A stretch of DNA of 28,517 bases, from NCBI GenBank assembly GCA_026260175.1, contig JAKCWW010006173.1:4964-33480 (forward strand). The letters run 5' to 3'. A model generated the notes under the pieces. It was not told the DNA's origin. It ran no database searches and saw nothing but the letters and a program-made list of their open reading frames with translations. Origin of the DNA: Reticulitermes lucifugus (lineage: Eukaryota > Arthropoda > Insecta > Blattodea > Rhinotermitidae). Below, one piece after another: positions 21,666-28,517 of this stretch; positions within the stretch are counted from its first letter, which is position 1, and every line of letters begins with the position of its first letter. Position numbers and translations under genes: made by a program.

Positions 21666-21682
21666 AGTGTGTGTGTGTGTGT
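21666..21682. repeat. (GT)n microsatellite
   Basis: A short uninterrupted GT run, flanked by CACA on the left and by GCAC on the right. Confidence 0.85.
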
Positions 21683-21714
21683 GCACTGTGCGCTTAAACA
21701 TTGAAACACATAGA

Positions 21715-21930
21715 GTTTTGTCAACACAGTGTATCCGTGTGTTTCATATGATTCTCATAGCAGACAGCGATTATGAAACTCTGCATTTTACAAACGGTGT
21801 CCGTATTTTGTGTGACCCACTCTATAAATGCCTATCATTTCCCTAAACATCATTAACAGGCTTGTCTTTATAATGGACAAGGACCGTTTTCGCTTTGAGG
21901 CAGTAACTGCTTCTTGACGTAAAATTCGGG
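21715..21930 (+). repeat. Dispersed repeat, longer copy related to 11270-11400
   Basis: It shares ATTCTCA, CAGCGA and GGCTTGTC blocks in order with the 11270 copy. The additional blocks GTGTGACCCAC and TTTGAGGCAGTAACTGC are seen only here. There is no open frame or terminal repeat that would identify the class. Confidence 0.45.
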
Positions 21931-22089
21931 TGAATTTTGATATTCAGAAAATCGAACAACGTGTCAGAGTAATGCTAGGAAAACACATATATTATGCTAA
22001 AAAATAAAAATGAAGTAAGCAATGTCTCCATAAAAATTAAGTTTTGAGAAAAAAGCATTTTCTTAAAAACCATTCTCGTTTTGGAATCT

Positions 22090-22215
22090 TTCGTAGTTAT
22101 AATAGTTTTTGACCCATGTCGGAGAGTGAAGTGGTTTTACTGAAGGGTAACAAAATGCTTCGTGTTGCCGGGATTTGAACAAGCGGACTTCTCGACTGCA
22201 GCTGAAGTACCAGAT
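22090..22215 (-). mobile_element. Probable tRNA-derived SINE head, degenerate
   Basis: The minus strand reads CTGGTACTTCAGCTGCAGTC, which is A-box-like, then CTTGTTCAAATCCCGGCAAC, a clear B box (GTTCAAATCC) with a T-arm-like stem. No acceptor stem can be drawn and the 3' end is not defined, so this is neither a functional tRNA nor a delimited SINE. Confidence 0.45.
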
Positions 22216-22654
22216 CCCTTTTGAGGCTGCCGGTTGTATAAAAGATTTTAAAAGAAGAAGAAACAACAGTCATGTCGTGATATGTCGAGAAGAACAGAAG
22301 ACGAACGCCAAAGCCGTCTGTATTGCACGTAGGGCCATGGGGCTGAAAAGAATGGATTCCTCTTCCGCGTGTACAGTTCTACACAAAACGCTGTTCAAGC
22401 ATGTGGATATTGAGAGCAAAGGACCACTTTATGGAACATTATCGACGCATCTTTCGATAAGTTCGAGTGATGGATTGTCAACACGATCACGAACACTTGA
22501 ACGCCATAAGGCTCGGAATATATCTTGACCACGTTAGCAAGTATTAGAGCCCCAAGAAGGAGCCTGCTTCATTGAATTACTTCGTTATTTATTCAATCAT
22601 GGATACTTGTCGTTGTAGATGTAGGGGGTAACATCTACGTGGGAAGAGGAAGGG
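22216..22654. other. No gene recognised
   Basis: An open frame on the plus strand (22175-22528, 117 codons) overlaps the tRNA-like segment at its start. It has no recognisable domain. I do not regard it as a gene. Confidence 0.45.
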
Positions 22655-22958
22655 TAAAGTAATGGTAAAATTGTCTCTTTGCACGCCACGAAGGCGTATA
22701 AGTAACTGGACGTGTATCTCCACTCAGTTTTAATCTCGGCAGTAGGTAGGGGCGATTGGTCAGCTTTACATTCCGGCCTCTTTACCTGTGGGGAAAGAGC
22801 TCCCAGTACCCACTGATTATGAGCTGGCTGAGTCCCAGGAGCTGGTTTGGACGTTTTGGAGGAGAGCGAAGTCTGTTCCCTTGCCGGGAATCGAACTACT
22901 TCTTGGCGATCCAGAGAGTAGCCTAGTCACTATACCGTTTGAGCTATCCCGGGTGAAG
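22655..22958 (-). mobile_element. Full-length-looking tRNA-derived SINE
   Basis: On the minus strand the element begins CCCGGGATAGCTCAAACGG, an excellent A box (TAGCTCAAACGG). About 35 bases on comes the B box AGTTCGATTCC with a paired T arm, CCGGCAAGGG. The body follows with GTGGGTACTGGGAGCTC, GTAAAGAGGCCGG and CTGCCGAGATTAA. The 3' block is CCTTCGTGGCGTGCAAAGAG, the counterpart of the block in the 21249 copy. Roughly 300 bases gives a complete head-body-tail arrangement. No clean target duplication was found. Pol III transcription is possible from the boxes but untested. Confidence 0.75.
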
Positions 22959-23284
22959 ATTCGCTCCGAGTATGTGTACTGAATAAACCGTACCGTCAGT
23001 TGAAAGAGGCGTTATTTTAACTTCGCGGCGGACCATTTTGTTACGATACGGGAGTGACTGATCAAATTACTAAAAGTATTGTATGAGGATAACTGGTCTC
23101 CAGAAGGAAAACAGAACTCGACACGCGCTGAAAGCGAAGCTGACTTAATACTTTTATCGAGATCACCCCGTTGCATTTTGTAGAACACTCAGCAACAAGC
23201 CTTTAACTTTCCGTCAAGCTAATTAAGGCGCTGGTAGTTAGATGTGTTGATGTTGCTTATCTGCCAAGTGTCGGGCTGCAAAAT
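22959..23284. other. No gene recognised
   Basis: Ordinary sequence between the SINE and the tandem RT-tail array. Its last part may belong to the 3' side of that array. Confidence 0.45.
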
Positions 23285-23775
23285 CCAATGTTTAAGTGTC
23301 GCAAATGCCAAAGTTTGTCACTATGCCTGATCCTGAGCCAGTTCCATCTGACTCTCATTCTCCTAACGTATTGTTCCTAGACTCACTCTACTCATTAACT
23401 CCCTTGCAGCAGAACCCGAACGTTCGACACCTCTAACACGAAACCCGACATTCGACACGACCCTGAGCCTGTTCATTCCAACTCCCTTCCTTCGAACCTA
23501 TTTCTCTAGATCCGTTTTACCATCTCCGGCAGCAAACGCCAGGTTTCAACACCTCTAATGCCAGGGTCTGCTACTGGACATAATCCTGCGTCACTTCCAT
23601 CCAACCACCATTCTCCTAAACTACTTCGTTAGGCCATCATTACTAATTAAGTGACTCTCTGATAACATAATTTGAATGCTGAATCTGATAATGCCAAGAC
23701 CCGTCATTGCACAACATCCTGAGGCAGTTATATCCACCTCCCGTCCTCTCAGTCTAACGCAATGTGGCACTGACG
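23285..23775 (-). pseudogene. Four tandem copies of a non-LTR RT C-terminal segment
   Basis: Four imperfect direct repeats start at about 23303, 23434, 23556 and 23689 (spacings 131, 122 and 133). Read on the minus strand, each encodes a version of the same C-terminal RT peptide. The units give EDGRWI-LPQDVVQ (highest coordinates), WMEVTQDYVQ, SWNEQAQGRVECR and QMELAQDQA. Each is followed by a leucine-rich stretch such as LALEVLKP, LALSDSAFKLCYQ or TLAFATLKHWILQP. One unit also retains REIGSKEG ahead of SWNE. This corresponds to the family pattern DW/RW-x-x-LAQDRxxWR...LNLRV that ends many insect non-LTR RT proteins. All units hold stops or frameshifts, so nothing is expressible. A 113-codon frame over part of the array is in a different frame and is spurious. 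The upstream RT domain is absent. Confidence 0.75.
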
Positions 23776-24560
23776 TAAGAGTTATGCCCACTACAAGTCT
23801 GTATGCTTTCCATGTTTTCCGTATCTTACCTACAAGCCAAGCACATTGATACGTCTTACATTTCATGAGCCTACGATGACGGACTAGATATGTAAGCTTA
23901 ACGAAGCATGGGTAGATTTGGAGGGGGTTCGTTGCAAAACAATTTTTAAAAATAACTGGCATACATACTCATCAGTACTACAGGCTCCCTAGTGAAACAA
24001 ATTTGACAAGATGCAATGGGGGAGATATCGCAGACAATGGCAAGTACTCTAAAAAGGAGTCATATAATAGAATTGCCCAAGCAGCTCTCCATTATATACG
24101 CCTATAGTATACGCCTATTATGTATATAACATTACATACGTGCACACTAGAACGGAAGTCACAGCTAGATTCTTCGTGAGTGAAAAGAAGGAGTCTTAGA
24201 CAAATGGCGTTTTCCTTTGTTTAGTTTAGGGGAAGTTTAGATAGTACAATGCATCATTCTTATCTTCTAACACACTTCAAGAGAAAGTCAGTACATTAAG
24301 GAAGAAGAAATTTTATAGGAGGGATTGACGGTGAAGTCTTTTGTAGAGGTAGTTCAAGTATTGAGACTGGTCAGACCTTTGTGAATGACTTGTGAGGGAC
24401 ATATTGTATTGTTTGGGTTGTTTGTATGATGTACGGTGATCGGCCAGGTTACCAACCTCTGACTAACCACGTAATTAACTAACAAGCCAAGCACGTCAAT
24501 GGAGCAGAGCCTTCTTGAGAAGCTTCTAGTTCCTGAACTAGTCACAAAGTTCCTCAAGTT
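23776..24560. other. No gene recognised
   Basis: Nothing here matches the RT tails on either side. No gene is supported. An AT-rich patch with TATACGCCTATAGTATACGCC-like doubling lies near 24098-24120. Confidence 0.45.
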
Positions 24561-24712
24561 TTATGGAACGCAAAGTTTCAGTACCGTATTCACTACAGGC
24601 CACCACTTGTCCCTGTCCTGAGCCACATTAATCCAGTCCATGCCACTCGCATTCTATTTCCTTAAGATCGATTTTCATATTATCTTCGATCCGTCCAAGT
24701 CCGAGGCCCTGT
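24561..24712 (-). pseudogene. Non-LTR RT C-terminal fragment ending at its native stop
   Basis: On the minus strand GPRTWTDR, then after a frameshift [15 protein letters not shown], then after a second frameshift [15 protein letters not shown] and NTVLKLCVP, end at TAA (24563-24561). The order GRPRRRWEDNIKMDLKE then DWINLAQDRDxW then NLRVP is a recurrent C-terminal end of insect non-LTR RT proteins. Two frameshifts show long decay. Family relation to 26530-26835, which carries the segment just upstream of this one, is likely but not proven. Confidence 0.75.
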
Positions 24713-25310
24713 GTAATATTCTGTAACATTTTGATTTTCAACCTGCAAGGCCGACAACTACTGAACATATTTGCAGCTGCAGTCCATACTTGGAGGCCGT
24801 CTCCTCCATCCTAAACCTGAGGACGCGCCACTTCGTGGTGACAGTGTCATGTAATTACATTATACATAATTAAAAATTTAACATTTCCTTATCACCTAGC
24901 ATATTCTACCGGATGCATTTGTAGGTTTCGAAAACACGTTTGATAACATAAGTAATATCTGTGCAGCAGGATACTGTGTGCCTAGCTCCCAACCGCTAGC
25001 CTATCTCTTTCCCTTCTTAGTGATGCATCTGGGAGACTTACACGCCGGAACCGGAATATCCTTGATGGCTGACGGAAATGCTGAGACGACAAGGGATGTG
25101 CTAATTAAGACTTCATGTTTCTGATATAGAATAAGACACTGCCGTGTATCGGTTTAGGCAGCAAACATCTTGACTTCCAAGACCGTTAAGTGGCGATGAT
25201 GGTGTAAAGGGTAGTTCACACAGACACGTGGTTGCAGTGTATTGGAATAATAATGAATATATTACTAGATCGACCAGCGAGTAAAGCACGATGGTTGTGT
25301 GTGACACACT
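24713..25310. other. No gene recognised; possible repeat remnant
   Basis: CCTAAACCTGAGGACGCGCC followed by CACTTCGTGGTGAC near 24812-24842 looks like a repeat remnant, but no second copy was found in the window. The rest holds nothing recognisable. Confidence 0.4.
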
Positions 25311-25790
25311 TTGCACGGAGTACAGTTATATGTTCAGGAGCATAGCTTTGTATGGTGCTAAAACTAGGACACTGTGGAAAATAAATCAGAAATGCCTTGA
25401 AAGTTTTGAAATGTGGTGATGAAGAAGGATGAAGAAGATCAGTCGGACTGATCGTGTGATAAATGAAGGAGTAGTAAAAAGAGTCAAGAAGGAAAGGAAT
25501 ATCCCACATACAATAAAAAGAAGGAAGGCTACCTGGATTTGTCACATCATGCGCAGGAACTGCCTTTTAAGACACATTGCTAAAGGAAAGACAGAAGGGA
25601 TGAGAAGACGAAGAATAAGGCGTAAGAAGCTACTGGATGGATTTAAGAAAACGAGAGGGTACTGGAATTTGAAAGCGGAAGCAATACATCGCTTTCTGGA
25701 GAGATTTCGGAAGAGGCTGTGCACCTGTCGCAAGACAAAGTACACAATAAGTAAGTGAACGAACGATTGAATGAATGAAAAAAAAATGAT
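25311..25790 (+). pseudogene. 5'-truncated non-LTR retrotransposon RT tail with (GAAT)n end
   Basis: A continuous reading frame encodes SYMFRSIALYGAKTRTLW and then CLESFEMW. Two adjacent stops (25417-25422) follow, then RRMKKISRTDRV, RRKATWICHIMRRN, KLLDGFKKTRGYWNLKAEA and the end at TAA (25756-25758). ALYGAxT.TL...FExW, then RR...W.GHI.RxN and GYW.LKxEA, is the C-terminal end of the endonuclease-RT protein of a widespread insect non-LTR family. The glycine of the GHI motif is C here. After the stop, GATTGAATGAATGA and an A-run form the tail. The 109-codon open frame from 25429 is only the last part. Copies at 20132 and 28455 share the end. Endonuclease and RT catalytic domains are missing. 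Confidence 0.85.
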
Positions 25791-26529
25791 TGACTGATTC
25801 TCAGGTTAAATAGAAGTTCTTTCCTTAAAGAACATTAATTGGAGCTGATAAGTCCTGTCGTCGCAGTGTTAATTTTTACATATTTGCTAAGCACTCACAT
25901 CCTTTGCATTTATGAAATTTGGCAAAATGTAGATGATAGCTCTTGGTAATCAGCTGGTTTTCTTACAATTATTAACTTGTTAACATTTGTAAATATGCTT
26001 TTATAAAAAGTGTTTACAAGTGAAAAAAAGGTCAGCAGATAAAGAATATCGGGCCATCACGTTTCCTCAATTTACAGTCTTGACAAAAGATAGTAATGAA
26101 ATTGTCCGGCTTTATTTTACATGTAAACAAAGATCGTGAGATTAAGTTGCGCCTCGCCTATAATATTAAATATTTGAAAGGCAATTCCAATCTGAAATCT
26201 GTTATAATGCACCCTTGATTCCACTATCTTTGACTTCTCTTTTAAGACTTTATAATTTTTCGTGGTGTGGAATATCTGTCTCGGTGGACTGAGAGGCGCG
26301 TCAGCATCGAAGGCTAGCATGCGAATACCTTCCTTGTTTGCTTATTACTCAAGGTGTTACAATAACATTCTCATGGAAAGAGCTGAGGAGTACTACTATA
26401 ACCGTGTGGGGTCGGTATATTGCTCGCTATTAGTAAACACAAAAATTCCTTGCCGTATTCATACCAGCCAGTAATGAGTTCTTATCCTGGATCCAGTCTA
26501 CATTTTCATACCATATTACTCTGAGATTT
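25791..26529. other. No gene recognised
   Basis: AT-rich sequence. The frames at 26117-26320 (minus) and 26262-26474 (plus) overlap each other and show no domain. Confidence 0.5.
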
Positions 26530-26835
26530 ATTTTATTGTACGTCTAGGTCTACCCCTTGTCCTCGTATCTTCATGTCTTCCAACAAAATTTGGTGTGCAT
26601 ATCTCGTATCTCCTATCTGTCCTACATGCCCCACCAGTCTTAGAGTTGTCGACTTCATCGTCCTAATGTCTGATAAAGGGTTCAAATCATGAAGCTCCTT
26701 CTTATGTATATTTCCCGATCATTCTGTTGCTTTTCCGTTTTGGATCCAAATATTACTCTTAGCATTCTGCTTTCAAACACCGTCAGCTATGTTCTTCCTT
26801 TAGGTTGAGACACCAAGTTTCACACCAACAGAAAC
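26530..26835 (-). pseudogene. Decayed non-LTR RT C-terminal region
   Basis: On the minus strand three frames must be followed in turn. The first gives CETWCLNLKEEHS. The second gives LTVFESRMLRVIFGSKTEK. The third gives KKELHDLNPLSDIRTMKS, then TLRLVGHVGQIGDTRYAHQ, and finally (after another shift) RGRPRRTIK. This order (C-E-T-W, REEH...FExRxLRxIFG, LRxxGHV, GRPRRRW) is the connector region after the RT fingers-palm-thumb of insect non-LTR proteins. It lies just upstream of the DWINLAQDRD end seen at 24561-24712. At least three frameshifts make it a clear relic. The clade cannot be assigned without the RT core. Confidence 0.75.
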
Positions 26836-27955
26836 AACAGCTGAAATCACAGCGAAATCCAGGCGAAGAAAATCGGGAAGTTTCAGAAAGCGCATCTTGT
26901 ATCCCTCCTGCAAACAAACACAATAGTTCTACTTCCTAGCAGGCAACCGTCTCACTGGAGTCATAAGTGACGCACAAGTGACGTAAACGCAACCAATTAA
27001 TCAAAACAATTAAGCCACCAGTTACGCCACTGCAAGACGTTCAAGACATTGTCTTCAGCAAAGCCGTCAGCTCCACACCAAAGCTGTTAGGAAGTTGAAA
27101 TGCGTTACAACATAATTACCATGTCATGAAGAGAGCTCCTGATAGCCCTTCCATTTACCCCCGCGGGGGTTCACCCTCTTGTTGTAACTACCCCCTCTCC
27201 TCGGGGAGACAATGTACCGGAAGTAGGTCTTTACATCGTACCCCATAGCACAACCCCGTCGTCAGAGAGCTGCCTCATCCATCACACACTGTGACGTCAC
27301 TAGCGAAGACTAAGAGATGCTACATTGTAAGTTCTTCAGGCTAAAGTGACATATATCGCTTTGTGAGGCCAATTAATTGAAGGACGAATAATGTACGTAA
27401 AGTGTTTATCAATTTGTGTGCGTGTGCTGGAGGTAAAGTTACCCTATGCTTTGTTAAAGGATATGGGAAAAATGGAGGTAAAGATCCCGCTATTATTTTT
27501 AACGAAGGTTGCTGTCGAAGGGGATTTGCACTCCAGCTATGTGTTGGGTTCTGATCTTGGCACGGACATTATCTTGCCTTGGGCGACTTACTGTTTTCCT
27601 CAGCACCTCAGGGAAAATATGGGAAAATATTTGAGCAAAACTACCTACCTTAAAATGAGCCACCACTCCTTCCTTACACATTTTGTAAATGCAAAGTAAT
27701 CCATTTCGGAGCTGCACAAAAAACACAGTTGAAAAATTACATATTCTGAGACCTATTCTCAGCGGTATTTTGAGGTAAGTGTATGAAGCAGAAAAGAAGT
27801 TGCAAGAATAACTCATAAATCCTGGTTTGCTATTGCATAGATTCATAGTAGCCTATTACACATCTACTAAGCCTGTGATAATTATTACCATTATCATGGT
27901 TATTAGGCCATAGGCCTACATTTTTGTCACGAACTGTTTACTAGAAGCATGACAG
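26836..27955. other. No gene recognised
   Basis: Small local inverted repeats occur (CCCCCGCGGGGG near 27160). The frames at 27391-27699 (plus) and 27846-27499 (minus) overlap and show no domain. A coding exon cannot be excluded but has no support. Confidence 0.45.
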
Positions 27956-28165
27956 TTCAGTCTCGGCAGTGACTAGGCTAGGGTTGGACATCCTAGTAAG
28001 GGGATTCGATCCCGCAGGGGACAGGAAATTTTCCTATCCTTTAGAACGCACAGGTCTGGTTCCCTTCTACCCACCCAGCGGATTTTTTCTCTCGGGGTAC
28101 AGTGGCTGGACCGTGAAACTACACACTCAGCTAGTGCCGAAGTTAAGAATGCTTGAAGCTATACA
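27956..28165 (+). mobile_element. tRNA-derived SINE, diverged copy
   Basis: GGGATTCGATCCCGCAGGGG is a B box with paired T arm. An A-box candidate lies some 40 bases upstream (AGTGACTAGGCTAGGG) but is poor. The body blocks TTCTACCCACCCAGC, CTCGGGGTACAGTGGCTGG and CAGCTAGTGCCGAAGTTAA match, in order, those of the SINE at 21249-21436. The 3' block is diverged and the boundary near 28165-28230 is unclear. An open frame crossing it (27969-28304) is a by-product. Confidence 0.65.
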
Positions 28166-28406
28166 TTTCGGCTTTTGTATAAAGCCATTATCGGGCTCAT
28201 CTGAAGGTGACATAGAGAATAAATGTAACTGTATTACCATTCCTTTTAGAAAACTTGGAAGCCCAGGCTATTTGCGTTACGTATTCCATAGAGAAAATAC
28301 TTAAAGTATTATAAAATATTTTAAAGAGTATTACTGGGTTTCTTATATGTCTCAGCAGAAATCAAACCAACAAATACGCTTTATAGGGCAGTACCCCTAC
28401 AATGTA

Positions 28407-28450
28407 CCTCCTACATGTTTGGGCCACTCTCCAGGCCATTATCAAGGAGT
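28407..28450 (-). ncRNA. Decayed hammerhead-like motif
   Basis: On the minus strand helix I CTCC/GGAG flanks TTGATAA (28445-28439, two core changes), a T, a GGCC/GGCC stem, CAAAC in place of GAAAC, loop AT and GTA. Loss of the catalytic G12 and G8 positions means it should be inactive. It is still the same architecture as the intact copies, with another stem II sequence. The (GAAT)n retrotransposon tail begins a few bases away. Confidence 0.4.
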
Positions 28451-28454
28451 ATCG

Positions 28455-28517
28455 GTTATTCATTCATTCATTCATTCATTCATTCTGTAGTCTGTCTTAC
28501 GACAGGTCCGTAGCCTC
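28455..28517 (-). pseudogene. 3' end of the (GAAT)n-tailed non-LTR element, running off the window
   Basis: On the minus strand the window edge enters at GYGPVVRQTTE, followed by TGA (28482-28480). The tetranucleotide tail GAATGAATGAATGAAT starts within the GAA-TGA of the last codon and stop, and continues to about 28458. The element therefore has essentially no 3' UTR. The matching end in the 20132 copy has a frameshift just before this peptide. The rest of the element lies beyond the window, so it may be longer or intact there. Confidence 0.85.

Noticed and set aside
22858..22958. A possible genuine tRNA gene on the minus strand.
   Set aside because: A and B boxes are good but the acceptor stem and anticodon arm do not form properly and a SINE body follows directly.
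27391..27699. 102-codon plus-strand frame as a candidate exon.
   Set aside because: No domain is recognised and an equally long open frame lies on the opposite strand.
28160..28205. Minus-strand GATAATGGC, a GGCTT/AAGCC stem and GAAAT, resembling a seventh ribozyme copy.
   Set aside because: The core is too damaged and the segment may instead be the diverged 3' block of the overlapping SINE.

Overview
This window looks like repeat-rich intergenic or intronic DNA of an insect nuclear genome. It is AT-rich, full of microsatellites, and contains no long open reading frame, rRNA operon, bacterial-style operon or CRISPR array. Several retrotransposon tails and SINEs resemble repeats I associate with cockroaches and termites (Blattodea). 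That placement rests on remembered repeat style and was not searched. I found no host protein-coding gene. The short ATG-to-stop stretches on both strands have no recognisable domains, and most are low-complexity or lie inside repeats.

What can be read is a graveyard of mobile elements. (1) Four fold-back (snap-back) elements at about 3.2-3.7, 5.5-5.7, 14.0-14.3 and 16.8-17.2 kb each have inverted arms and flanking 9-13 bp direct repeats that look like target-site duplications. Their arms carry a hammerhead-ribozyme-like core: CTGANGA, a T, a variable hairpin, GAAAC, then a short loop and GTA or GTC. A solo copy lies at 11.05 kb and a decayed copy at 28.4 kb. Stem II differs in sequence between loci but keeps pairing. 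Known minimal hammerheads in Penelope-like retroelements are the closest established parallel. (2) At least five kinds of 5'-truncated non-LTR retrotransposon C-terminal coding ends are present. One is a Jockey/R1-like zinc-knuckle tail at 6.8-7.0 kb. One is a (GAAT)n-tailed family with three copies at 20.1, 25.3-25.8 and 28.5 kb. One is a tail repeated four times in tandem at 23.3-23.8 kb. The last two are RT-tail fragments at 24.6 and 26.5-26.8 kb. (3) tRNA-derived SINEs lie at 15.0-15.3, 21.2-21.45, 22.65-22.96 and 27.96-28.17 kb; two have clean flanking duplications.

Other features are a 36-bp tandem repeat at the left edge, a purine-rich strand at 12.48-12.87 kb, and several simple repeats. 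The elements do not form a pathway. Their relation is one of nested and neighbouring insertion. The most unusual content is the ribozyme-bearing fold-back family and the tandemly reiterated reverse-transcriptase tail.
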